Shown here piece after piece: positions 50,201 through 63,000 of a stretch of 64,000 nt of DNA (within the stretch, counting starts at the first letter, position 1; each line of letters starts with the position of its first letter). Made by a program: the position numbers and the translations under genes. The notes under the pieces are model-generated. The model did no database searches. It saw nothing but the letters and a program-made list of their open reading frames with translations, and was not told the DNA's origin. Source of the stretch: Cardinalis cardinalis (lineage: Eukaryota > Chordata > Aves > Passeriformes > Cardinalidae); the NCBI GenBank assembly GCA_014549065.1, contig JACDOX010000111.1:1610882-1674881 (forward strand), read 5' to 3'.

Positions 50201-53200
50201 CAGCTGCTGCTGCAAATGCCCAGCAACAAGGGTNCCAAAAGCTATCATTAGCAGCACTTAAACACAGCAGTTGGGAAGCAGCACAGGGAAACACAAAACC
50301 TCTGATTGCAGGAAGCTGGGATAAAGTCCTAGCACCCTGGTAGAAAGCAAAGCCTGTGTTCTAAAATCCCCTTTCAGAACAAGTCAGGCTTTCAGCTGCT
50401 GGGGTGATTTGTGGCTGAGGATGCCATTAATAGAGAGGGTGGGACGCCTCACCAAAGTCTCATCCCCAGGCTGAACATAACTAGGTGAGCATGTCATCTG
50501 CAGTAAACAGGACACAAGCAAGACTCTGTGTCAGAAAGTGTTCCTGGATGGCACAGTCATGGAAGCAGCCACCTGTCAGCCGTGCACATTTTGGGAATGT
50601 GGCAGCAGGCCTTCGTCACATGTGACAGAACATCAACCTGGGGTGCTGTAGACATGCCTGGAGCATGACCAAGAAGGGATGTCCATAGACAAGCTTGGCA
50701 CATTCTAATTCAGGACAGGGCCAGATTTNTATCAAATCATATGATGCCCCATTTAAAATATTTTTCAACCAATTTTTTTAGTGCTTGGAAAACCCAAACT
50801 TCTGGTTTCTGTGGATGTAGCTATATTTTTGCAAGACAGCAATTGCCCCTTCTATCTTCTTTGGGCTTTCCATTTTGTACTGATAAAAGCAGAGCAAAGC
50901 AAAATCTCNTTAATGTCTTCTGGAAATAGTTCACAGAGTTGTGGTTTCCATCAGAGCAGCTGATTTTGCATTCCAGGCTCGGGGAGCATCACACAAACCA
51001 GCACAGGGGCTTGGCACAGCAACACTCACCACTTCCAAGATGATTTGCCTGTCAGGCACCCATGCAAATGGCATTGTGTCTGTGATAAGCAACTCTCTCC
51101 TCATTATCCTCTCTAAAAAGCTTAAACCACTTTCTGATTAATTTAGGAGGAGTGGATAAGGGCCCTGTCATTTTACATTGCTTAATGCTTTCCATTACAA
51201 AGACCATCATGACNTTTCACCAGAAACTTTCATACATTCAGTGTTCTGCCATGGGGTGAGGGGAGCTGGATTTTCAACAGCAGCACCAAAGCCTTTTGGC
51301 TGAAAGAGTGAAATTCTTCCTAGGTTTTTGTGAAGAAGTANATTACCCCCAAAATATCACCCTTAATTTCAATTTTTGGGAAAGACTTGCTTCCTTGCCA
51401 GCCATCAGCTTTCTGAGGATAGGCTGTGGCTGTAGCAAAACCACAGATTTACTCCTCTTGGAAGGCCTCAGTATCTCTGCTGAAGCAATCAGTGATGAGA
51501 AGAGAGGCCAGGAGCCTTCCCTNTCCCTGTACAATCACACATAACCAACAACCCCTCAAGCAGTCCAAGCTTCAGGATAAGGATCCACTGCCAACGACAC
51601 CAAATAAATAAACACCACCAACATTCCCCCTAAATAAACCATAACCAGCACCAAAGACACAAAAGAAACCCCTNAACTCACCAATCAACCACACCCTGCA
51701 ACAGCTGCTACAGCTGATCCCACCACTCCATAACAGGGAGACTGATTAGACTGCCAGCCCCTGTACACAGCAGCAGAATGCCTTCTTTTCTGGGGCACCA
51801 TGATAAACAGCAGAATTCCCTCTCCTCCCTCCAGCTCCTGCCTCCCCACACTGCAGGGCCCTCCTGTCTCCAGAAGGTGACCAAGGGGTCCTGGGTGTGT
51901 CCATTCCCCAGCGTGGAGGGGACACTCAGGACTCAGTGCTGCTGTCCCAAGACCCCTTGTGCTATTTCAGACACCCTCTTCTCCTCTGCAGGTCTCTCTG
52001 GGGCTGAAGGAGAAGCAGGAGACCCACAATCTTCTGGAGAGGTGGCTGGAGAGAAAATGGGGCTCCCTAGAGTGTGAAATACAGCAGCAGAAGTGCAGGA
52101 TTAGGGAACAGATTCAGATGCTCCTCTTTATCTCCACTTTCAGGCACCCAAACACACCTACCCCCACCACAGGTACCTGCAGGTGGAGTGAATGTCTCAG
52201 CTCCTGTTACTGTCACTGGAGAGCCATTTGGTAGGACCTGGAGAGCTGTGAATTCACCAGACATCCCATTTCAGGGAAGTTCTGTAGANCCCAATGACTT
52301 CAGTGGCAGGACAGGTAAGAGTTTCACACGTAGACAGCTATTCCAGCAACACCCAAATTTTGGGGTCTGGGTCTGGAGGTAAGTCCCATCCTCTGTGTTT
52401 GTGTCTAAGGTTCAGGTCCTTCTCACAAGGGCAGCAGGTTGCTACAGTTACATATCATTTGTTCTTCATAATTTTCCACACCAGGGGAAAAAATGGAGAA
52501 TTGCATTTAAAAACAGCAGCATGCAAAAAATATATGTTAAGAAACAAGTTGCAAAGTCAGATGCTTGAAAATTAAAAGTTCTGTATGCAGAAGCCATTCT
52601 GCAAAGCCTAATTCAGTTACCTTGTGAATATATTGCAATTTTCCACNTTTTACAGCAGTATAATTTTTTCGTATCCACCTCTCTCTTCATTTTGCATTTC
52701 AAATTACTTTCCTCCTGTGTCTAACAATACATTATTAATATAAGTATAGCCATTCAAATGTATTACAAATACCTCTGTACAAACATTGTATTTATTTAGG
52801 CTGCATAGTCAAGCACTTGAAAGCCAGGAAATGCCAGATGTACACACTGCAAGCACAGCGAGATACATTCTCTAGCCCAGAAATCTTATGAATCAAATTA
52901 ACACAAGGTGAACCATCTGCCATGGGGATAGCATGGGAAGACAAAAATAATAGTGACCAGGACATGTTATATAACCTAGGTATGAGCACTGAGAGAAAAT
53001 GAGAGATTGCCTTTGTTTTCTGCTAAGAGGTTTCAAGAGACCTCTTGGCCCTGGTGCTGTTGACATTCCTGGAATAAAGTTCTGCACATTGCACATATCC
53101 CTGGATCTTCTGAAATGGCATCATCAGAAGCAGTGTGCCTGTGGGGGCTCAGAGAAGCCTTTCTCCAATACTTGTTAACAGACAAATTCCTGGTGTTAGG

Positions 53201-56200
53201 ACTTTGCAGTACTAAGTGGGAGTTCATCTAGCAAAAGTGCTGCAAGTTAAAAAAAAAAGGATATTTCATGTTACAGAGCATGACTCTGGGCTCCAGGATA
53301 AGGGTAGCCTACCCTGAGCCCACTGTGCTGAAAAGCCAGGGCCTTGCAGGGCAGATCCTGCCCTGAGTGGCCTCACATCACTGGGAGCTGACACACGCTT
53401 GGATTAACCTTCTTCTTCATGTTCAGTGTTCTTTTCAGGGGTGGATATCTGAGCATGGGTGTGTGCAACAACACTGGATGTTGTATGCAGAGCTGTGACC
53501 CCATTCTTTGGGGCTTTGTCTCTGAGTACNTCCTGCTGGCTCTGGTGACAGGGAATGGCACTGACACTGCCTGCTGTCCCCATATGGGATACTTTAGACA
53601 TCCAGGATGGGAAAACAAGGAGATAAAATGGAATTAGGTTCTCAACTTAATCTCCTTGCCAGTTGTTCCACCAGATCNTNACCTCTGCTACAACTCCTGC
53701 TCTCNGTGTGATGCCTCTGTTTTTATGCTCGTGCTAAAATATCCCAACAATGTNAGTGTAGGAGGAGACAGTAATGTGATTCCATGCCCCTTTTGCTAGC
53801 CGGGCTGCAGGCCACTCTTTTGCCCCAAATGCTCTTTCTCCAGCAGCCTCTGTAGAGCATCCCAAGCTGCTCTGTGCTACAGGTTTCTGATGAAGGTACT
53901 GTGGAAAAGGCTCCTGAAGAGCACTGGCTTTTTAAAACTGTCTGGACTACTGTTTCACCAATCTGCCTGCTAATTTCAGATTCAGATTCATGCCTCTTCT
54001 GTGGGATCCAGGGGTATTCCCAGCTCCTAGATCTGTGTCTGTGTGTGCCTTCTCCCCACTTCCATTCCTGAGGCTGAATCACAACTTGGATATTTGTCAG
54101 CCCCCTGTCTCCACATTCCAGAAGGCTGCATGAGCTGTCCAGAGAAGGAGCAGTGACACACCTTCCCTGTGCTTCCTTTGGAAAGAAGAGGAGAGAGAGT
54201 AGGCCTGCAGGGCTCCCCACAGCGCCAGCACGGCCTGTGCTACCTGAGCAGCCCCCTGGCATGAGCCCTTCAAACTCTGCACAATCTGTTCCCAATTTCT
54301 GGTGTGTCAGATGATTCATGACACAGAGGAGAAGAATAAATATAAATGGCAACTCTCTCCATGCTGCTGTTACTCATCTCAGAGTATTGTTGTCCCAGCA
54401 CACTCCTCCCACTGGCTGACACCCCTCGAGAGTGTTTGTGTATCACAGGCTTGTGCACCAAAGGGGGGTAAACACCAGAGGAGCNTCATCCCTGCACATT
54501 TGTGGTTCTAATAACCAATGTTCTCCCTTGTTACTCCTGGAAACTCTGCAATCCNCTCCCCACCCACGTGCCTGCCATCTGCTTCAGGCTTTTTGGTGGT
54601 GGTTCTCACCCATGTGAGAACAACTGCACCCATCTCATCCTCAGAGCTGTGTCAATGCTGCTTTCNTTCCAGTCTAGAAGGAGGATCTGTGGGAAGGGTG
54701 TGGAGATCTCCCCTAACTTGATTTCTGAGACTTTTGAAAAAATATCTTTTTCTGTAATGACCACAACAAAATGCTCATTTTCTTCTCTTTATACACATTT
54801 CAAAGCACACCCCTTGCCCTGATCTTTCTTTGGAGCATGCAGTTTGTTCCTATTACTCTTTGCTGTTGTTAGTATTGATCGCTATAGTGGTTTTTAAGTT
54901 TTCTTGCTCCAGTAGGTGGAAAAAACCCACCACTTCTCTGACCTTTAGAAATGCTTTTCTTAGCTATCAGCATAACTCAATGTGCAGGATTTTAAAAGGG
55001 GTGGAAGAAGATACATCTCTTCTGGTTTGTTAAAGTGGGGTCAAGTGGGTGGAGGAAAGAAATTATATGAATAGAGAGGTGTGAATTTATCTTCTTTATN
55101 CTGTTTGTTGTATGCATTCCACCCTTTCTCTTGGCCTGCACAGAAGCAGGCAGGTCCACACTTNCCCTACATGGTGCCATTAGCACTAGAATATTCTCTG
55201 AAATCTTTAATTACCCTAATGACTTCGACACAAGCTGCCAAACAGAGAGCTCTATAACTGCAGGATTTTTGTCTAACTTCATTGACACTCCTTTTAAAAG
55301 CACCCCTAAGCCACCCCAAAAGGTCATTAGTTAAAAATGTGGTTTTTCTGTGCTTGGCACAAAAATGGAGGAAGGCATTTACTCACTGCAGGTGTGTTGG
55401 AGCTTCCCTGTGGTACCTTCCATTACATCACTCACCAGGAAACTGCACATTTCCACAGCAAAAGGCTACAGCAGTGTCAGTGCTGAAGCAGAATGAGAGG
55501 GGAAGGAAGAAACACCTTTATTTTTAAACATGTATATAGTNCAACAGGCTAAAATGGCTTTAGAAAAAATGCAGATAAATTCCCTTCCTTATGAGGCTGA
55601 GTCAGAGGAATTGCTAAGAGAATTAGTCTGAAATTACAAATTAAATAGAATATGTCCTGGAGACTTCACAATGGAAATATTGTCCTATAAGTGCTAATAA
55701 CATATTTACCATTGCTTTCTATCCAGGACAAAGAAAAGTGAAGGGGAAAGAAAAAGAGTGGGAATAGAAGGTTAAACACTTCAGTGTGATGCAATGCTGT
55801 GATGTCTCTCTTAGCTGCCAACAAAAGCAACACTTTGAGTTTTGGCTGATAATTCAACTGGGAGGTTTTCAAAGCCATTTACTGATTAGCAGAAGAACAA
55901 CTGTAACATAAATAGCAGCACAGACTAAGCAGAACAATAGAGGGAGAAAACACAACATCTCCAAAAGAAAACNCTGTGCATCTCTCTGGCAGCCAGTTAA
56001 GTGTCTGGAGTACGGCAGTCTGTCCCTTACTTTTGCAGCCACATCAGCCAAGAAACACAAACGTAAGTTTCAGGAAAATGAGACAACATGTGAACTGGGC
56101 AGATCATTCACATCCCATCTTTTCTGNGGTTGCTTGGAAGTGGACCTTTCTCTGCCTCCTGAACTGATGTTGCAAAGCAGCAAAGCTGTTGCTGTCATGT

Positions 56201-56386
56201 TGNTGTTGCCCCTTTTGTGATGCCTTCTCATTACAGACTTGCAATGCCTCACCTGTATTTTGAGATCTGCTTTCTGTATTTATTAATTTATACCTCTGGT
56301 TTTTTGCTCACATCATCCTCATGCTTGATAATTTCTACCTACAAACAGGTTGTGTCCCCATGGCTNCCTGGCTTGGCTGGCTCAAA
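44218..56386. other. Unannotated upstream flank
   Basis: About 12 kb of mostly unique-looking DNA. An A/C-rich, G-poor stretch lies at about 51,540-51,700. No splice-flanked coding segment, RNA gene or additional clear retroelement was recognised on either strand; open frames are all short. Confidence 0.35.
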
Positions 56387-56700
56387 TGTAGGGGGATACA
56401 ATATAAGAAAGTGAAGGTAGTATAGAAAGNAATTTTACCTCATTAAGGAGTTGCAGCTGAGCCAATTATTAGAGATNAGGAGCAGCCCTGATGTTAACAG
56501 GCCACAGCTGTAGCCAATCAGAAGAGTNTTATAAAAGAGTGGATTGGGGGATACTGGAGTCAGTTGNCTGCTGTAAGGANAGGGAAGAGTCAGTGCCTAG
56601 AGGAGCTGCCTACAAGACACATCGAGGAGGTACAAAACTCTGGTAATGTAGAACCCTTGCAATATAATGACAACAGAGCTCTTGCAGTATAATGACAGCA
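56387..56700 (+). mobile_element. Solo LTR with exact 6-bp target duplication
   Basis: The 314-bp element begins TGTAGGGGGATAC and ends AATGACAGCA. CTCAAA lies directly before (56,381-56,386) and directly after (56,701-56,706), an exact 6-bp duplication as made by ERVK-like integrases. Inside are a CCAAT box (GCCAATCA, 56,513-56,520) and, about ten bases further on, TTATAAAAGAG, a TATA box, a standard LTR promoter layout. Near the 3' end TTGCAATATAATGACA and TTGCAGTATAATGACA form a direct repeat. No internal region is present. Five N calls fall inside it. Confidence 0.82.
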
Positions 56701-59608
56701 CTCAAAGTCTTCAGGTCCAATTGTTTGTGAGGAATGCTTTTGTGGAGAAAACCCACCCTGCATGGGAGGGGAGGAGGGAAGAAAAACAAAGTAATATATT
56801 TCCTCTATTATTGCTTTTGCAACCCATTGATCATTGTTAATATAAGTAATTTAGTTTCCCTTTAATAAGTTGANAGTGTCCAGAATAAAAGGTGTGTTTA
56901 TCATAAACTTGGAGATGCTNGAGACATGAGGGACTTAGTGGTCTCTAAGACTGTCTCTTGAGACAGCATTCCTAACAATCCATTATTCTTTCCAGGTATT
57001 TGTAACAGCTAGTGAGCCTTAAAAATGCTCTACCTTAAGAAATAAGGTCTGTGATATTTTCTTCTCTTCCTAGAAGTAAAAGTGGCAATAGGAGACCCAG
57101 GCTGCTTTCAGCTNATGTCTAATATAAGAAAAAATCAGACATCTCCAGAGGTTTCACCAGAGCAGTTTTCTCTCAGCTCTAATCAGTAAGAATGAGAAAA
57201 GAAGATATTTGCAGTTGCCTGCTGGGTCCATCATTTCTCTTTGTTAGGGGACTACAATATCTGTGTTCATAGCACAAGAATGCAGCCAACAGATCCTAGA
57301 CATACCATATATTTCNGGGGTTTAGCAACCCATAAAAGTGGAGCGTAGCATCTGATTTATCTCAGCAAAGGGCTCCAACTGTTCTCAGGCACATATTTTT
57401 TTCATCAGAGGAGGTGTTCCCTAGTTTAAGTCTTGATTTGAATCTCCTTGCCCAGGGATATCTTTACAGAACTACTTATANAATATTATCCACTTCATAA
57501 ATGCATTTTGAATGCTTTGTTCATGCAGTGACTCTCCTGAAATCATTGTTTCTTCCCAAAGGAAACTAGCAGGACCTTTAGTAATAGCTGGATTATCAAA
57601 CAATGCACAACCTCATTTTCTGCAAGTTATTGGAGTTTCATAAATGCTCAGTCACGTGCATTATTCTACTATACTGACCTGAAGAGACCACCAAGGAGAA
57701 GGTAAATGACCCATAGAGGCAAAAATATTTACAGTCCTGAATGATCTGGTACTTCACTTGCTCACTGCCTGTGGGGCTGCCTCTCTCATGTGTGAATGCA
57801 AGGGATGCCTGGGCCCTAAGTCCCAGAACATATTGATAAGAGAATGATGACAAGCAGTGATGTTATAAATATCTGACATTTATCTTGGCCTGGTTTTAAA
57901 TAGTGGAGTCAACCTTTACTCATCTGCANCCCTCCAGCACAGCTGTTTCATGGTCCCTCCCTTCTTCCTGTCCCACCAACTTTCTGGTTTTGCCTCTGAA
58001 GCCTAAATCCTGGTATGACACAGAGATGGAAAATCTTCAGGCTGGTCTCCATCAGAAAAAAATTCTCCTGGTGTTCATAGGCCTCCATAAATCACTGGAC
58101 AGCCTCTTCCTTCCAGAAAGGAAATTGAAAGAGGACTGTGACAGATACGTATTTTTGATTGTTTAACACTTAGTTTTAACCAATAGGTGAATGCACTGGA
58201 AATACAAGNCAGAGATAAATTAGAGGGATTCTTTTTCTTTAGGTGGGAAATGCTGGTTTGACAAAACTGAGGNTTTTTTACTGGTACATATGGCTTTCAT
58301 TAAAATATTTGCAAAATATGTTGAAATAGTCCATTCTTACCTTTGTGCTACAGCTTTTATATTACACTGTTATTTTACATAAATGCAAACTGAAGTCTAA
58401 TTTAATGAGCCCAAAGGAAACAATTTNACTTCAGTGTTTGAATGTTTGCCACCATGGCACAGAAATGGGACTGAAGGGGTGCAGCACACAACATGGCCTG
58501 AGCTCCCTGCTCTGTACCACAGCATCCAAGTGCCACAAAAGCTTCATTCAGCAGCATCCTTGGAAAACTTCTTTTTAACTCATTCTAGTTGCTTTTTTTT
58601 TCTTATTTATTGTTGATGGGGCTCTTTTCCTTTTATTTTCCCCTCTTTTTCTCTCCCAGGGACTTTTTTCATAGTCTTGTCTTTTTCTTTTTTCTCTCTT
58701 AAATGGTTTGGTGAGTGTGGTGCTCTTTGTTGGCAGTCCATACATGGGTTAAAGGATGGGGAGAGATGCTTTGCCCTTGCCTAGGGGTGGCTAAACTGCC
58801 TAAAATTTCTCCCTGGGAGACTGACTTGAATCTCTGCAGGAAGGTGGGAACATGGATGATATATGACTAAACTATTTCATGGCTTATGACTTTTATCAGC
58901 ATGTAAATGAAAGACAGTGAGTGTCTCTTCCAAACGTTCACAGTGAAAGAGTTCATTTGGACACATTATCAACAAATAAGCAGTGAGAAAGAGATGGGAA
59001 CACGGCAGAGAGAGGCAGGGACTGGGATGTGACCAGTGTAGGAATGAGTCACCTGCAGCCTCACAGAGGGATGTGGTGCAGACTTTACTTTGTGACCCAA
59101 GGAAAGCAATTTACACCTTTTCAAAGCAGTCATTAACTTCAGGAGACCAAATTGAAACAGTGTGAGAGGAATTTCTCTCACTGGAGATGTCCATATGTGA
59201 GCTGGTCACAAACCCCCTATTTACAGCCAGGAGAATGCAGTAGCTGGGTCTAAGATATTTACCTCTTGGGCTGCTTTGGATGCTCCCACCAGGACAAAAG
59301 CAGCTCTCAGAAATGCNTGTTTCTACCCCCAGCCTTCACGGGGAGCCAACAGGGCTCACCATGCCCAGCTATCAGCAGTGCAGGGTCTGGAGTTAGGTGA
59401 GAAGCTGCAGCACCTGCCCTGCAGCATCTTGTTTGATGCAGCTGCTGAGTGGTTGCAAACCCCCTCACCTCAGGTGACACCTGTACAACAGGTGTTTTGG
59501 AAGCAAAACCATTTTCTTGTGATCTTGTACATGGATCTTGTGAAAAAAAAAAATCTAACAACCTGATTTTGTTTTTTTTTAAGGGAAAATGTTCTCTCCG
59601 GATGGTGC
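56701..59608. other. Unannotated flank between two LTRs
   Basis: No gene recognised. A pyrimidine-rich stretch with several T runs lies at about 58,588-58,712. Confidence 0.35.
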
Positions 59609-60026
59609 TATTGCATTTGCTGGGAAATGTCCTGANGAAGGCAGGAGTGATGCATCTGACTCCATGTTGTCAGAAGGCTAATTTATTATTTTATGATACT
59701 ATATTATATTAAAGAATACTAAACAATACTAAAGAACACTGAAAGGACACTTACTAAATGCTGAAAAGATAATAATGAAAACTTGTGACTCTTTCCAGAG
59801 TCTCAACACAGCTTGGCTCTGATTGGCCAATGAGTGAAAACAACTCACAGCAGAATCCAGTGAAACAACCACCTGTGGGTAAACAATCTCCAAACACATT
59901 CTAAANGAGCACAGCACAGGAGAAGCAAATGAGATAAGAGTTGTTTTCCTTTTTGCTGAGGCTTCTCAGCTTCCCAGGAGAAAAATCCTNGGCGAAGGAA
60001 TTTTTTCAGAGAATGTGAACGCCACA
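59609..60026 (-). mobile_element. Endogenous retrovirus LTR (minus orientation), probable solo
   Basis: On the minus strand the element starts TGTGGCGTTCACATTCTCTG at 60,026 and passes through CAGGTGGTTGTTTCACTGG, a CATTGGCCAATCAGAG CCAAT box, a run of AATA-rich sequence with a TAATAAATTAGCC polyadenylation-type signal, and AACATGGAGTCAGATGC. This motif order is that of a very common songbird LTR I recall. The left end is set at 59,609 because TGGTGC (59,603-59,608) matches TTGTGC (60,027-60,032) at five of six bases; the end base pair would then have changed from the usual CA. Ends are less certain than for 56,387-56,700. Confidence 0.75.
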
Positions 60027-63000
60027 TTGTGCTGCTTCAAGATTCTTGAATGTCAGAACCAAATTAAAAAAAAAAAGCAAGTGAGAAATGTGCTATTAGG
60101 AAATCACAGATAATGTCAAGGGCCTCAACCATTGGGCTGTTCCTTTCAAAACATAATTTCTTAATCAAAAACTGCCTTGTTTTTAGAATTACAGCAAGGG
60201 ACAGGTAAGATCAGCATCTAATGGAGGAGTTCAGTCTGGCAGTTTCTGTGTCTCCCAAGTTATTGTTTCTTGTATTCATGCATAGCCATAAAACTATTAC
60301 AGGTCTTAAATAAGAAACCCTAAAACGTTATAAGGTGTCAGAACAGAGAAATAGAGGGNAGAGAAAATTCAGACAACAGTCCTTACCTATTCTATCTATC
60401 TTTACTGGAATATAAGAATCTTGAAAAAATTAAAGAGAAACTTCTTAGTTTTTTCAATAGCAATCCAGTGTTCTAATGTGCATCCCAGGCCAAGCTCAGC
60501 CCTCATTTAAGCGATTGGAACATTCATGAAGTCAGGAAATTAATGGAGTCAGTTCTTTTGCCTGAATTTGGCTTCCTTCTAAATGGGGGAGCTCCTTTGG
60601 GGTTTTTTTCCCTAGGAGTGAAAATACAGTTTACAACCAGGATGTGACACATCCCTTCACAAATAATAAACAAATTCCCTGTGACAGAAGCTCAGCCTCA
60701 CCAAACTGAGCTCTGTGCAGCACTCAGAAGAAAAAGAATAAAAAGCTGCTACAGCTCTAACAAGCTGGGATGAACAGGATGTGTACCTGACTTCTGGTTT
60801 GGATTCAGCAGGCTCCTCTCTAACAGAACAAACAGATCCTGCTTCCCCAAGCATATGGCAGCAGCACATGCAATTTACATTCCAGATGGGATCTTTGTCA
60901 GGCAATGTCCGACTATAAAATGTCACAAGAAGTCACTTCAGATCCCCATTATTGAGTGCAGACACTCAGCATTCCCTTTTGTAGCACTGTCCACAGCTCC
61001 AGGAGAGCTGCTTTTATTATAATTTTATTTGTGCTGCATTAGTACCTGCAAGTTAGAGAGCACTGCAGTGCCTCTGCCATCATGCTGTGAAGAATGAAAA
61101 ATGTAGGGTTCCTTCAGATGCCCACAGACTAATTTAGCCACAGATGAACCAGTTGGAGTGATACATAATGAGGAGGATTGAGACAGGAAAAATAACAGTG
61201 CTTGGTTATTGCAGAGCATATTTTATAATTTGGTCTTAAAACTTGGAAAATGGGGTAAGCAAAATTATCCCTGTTTCAAAGGTGGGGAACCAGAGGCATG
61301 AGCAGGTGACTTGTCAGAGCATGCCAAAGCAGTGACAGAGCTGGCATCAAAACCCCAGTCACAGGCCAGCCCTTCACTTTCACACTGCCTCCTCCTCACA
61401 CTCTCGGGTCCCATTTAGAGAGATCACGTCATGCCTATGAATAGCTCAGCCACACACATGTCAATGTGGGGGCAAAACACCACACAGAATAGGCTTTTCA
61501 TCTCCTTGGTGCCTGTACCATCGTGCTTAATTGGCACTGCTGTGTGGGCAGCACAATGAAAATGCCTGCAAAATGCAGATTTTAAAGACCTGTATGAGAA
61601 GGGCNCCCCTTCCAGGAGGAGGAAAAGCATGTGTGCACTCAGTGGGAAACTGGATATCCAGGCAAATGGGGCTGGGATTTCTGGCATTGCAGAGGATGGA
61701 AATCAACAGGGCATCAAAGTAAATAAGTGGACAGAAGTCTGGAATGGGAAAAGAGAATGTTTGTGCTTGATATATTTATAAGGAAGACAGAAGCAGAAAG
61801 GGATAGAGCAGGGAAGGAAATTGCTTTATCAATGCACATGCATTAGATTTAATGGGTTTCATACTAGGAAAGCCAAGAGTGGAAGGATTATATATTCCCC
61901 TCACAATGNACTATTACAAATACCATGTGGGGCACAGCAAGTAACTCAGGCTGTGGAAATTCNTCTTGCAGTGGAACTGAAAGACAGGGAGAATGGTCAA
62001 TGGGAGGCTTCTGAGGTCAAGAAGAATGGTGATGACGAAGGGAAGGGAAGGAAGATGCAAAGGATGTTGATGTTTCAGCCCAGAAACATTCCTTCCACAT
62101 TAATGAATGGCTCTTATAAGCTCATCAGAGTATGTGGCTGGAATGCAGAGAGGATGAGCAACGTACTGTGAGGTTCTTGTTTCAAAGGAAGCAAGGAGAA
62201 GAACAGAGGAAGCCATTGATGAGAAGCATTAAAGGAATAAACAGAGAAGTAAAAAGAGGTCTTAGGAGGCACAGGACTGCCAAAGCCACAGAAAGAAAAG
62301 GTTGAACAAGGGGATAAAACTGATGTCACCAAAGCCAGTAAGGAGGCTTATGACCTAAAAGATATGGAGTAGCTGGGAATGAAGGGATCAACAACAGTGT
62401 ATGTGCCACCCACCAACTGCACAAGCAGTGGACCACTGTTCAGCCCATTTCACTTACCCTGCCCCAAGAACACATGAGAGAACTTTAGTCGTGTGGCAAA
62501 AACTTCCTCTTGAGGGATCTTACCTCTTTTCACTCACCGACCTTGCATCGTGTCCTTCATCCATCCTGACAGTGACACCACTGTTAACACCACTGGCTTG
62601 ACATGGCAGTGCCATGAAACCCAGATAATTGTACCATGAAAACCCAAGTGTTTCACAGCACATCACATAGCCAGTCTCTAGCCAGTAATTTGCCTACAAT
62701 AGCAAGAATTTGCAAAATCCTGAGAACTTGGTCTGGATGAGAAAATGTTCAGTGCAACGCTTGAATTTCCTGCAGTCATTAATCTGATGTTTTTCTTTTA
62801 CCTCTTCTAGTTATCCTGGTCCTTTTTAATGAGACTGCATTTTAAGTCATTCTAGGCTTTACCTGAAAATTTGCATGCAGCAAGATTTTGACGAATGTTT
62901 TTAATAAAATTTCTTTGGTTTAGTCAGGCAGCAACTTCCCCACTGCCAAACACCCACGCCCAGCCTGCTGTCTTTCCATTTCATCCAGTGAGCCAGGTCA

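Noticed and set aside
51540..51700. A/C-rich stretch as a mobile-element tail
   Set aside because: No adjoining element body, target duplication or repeated unit was found.
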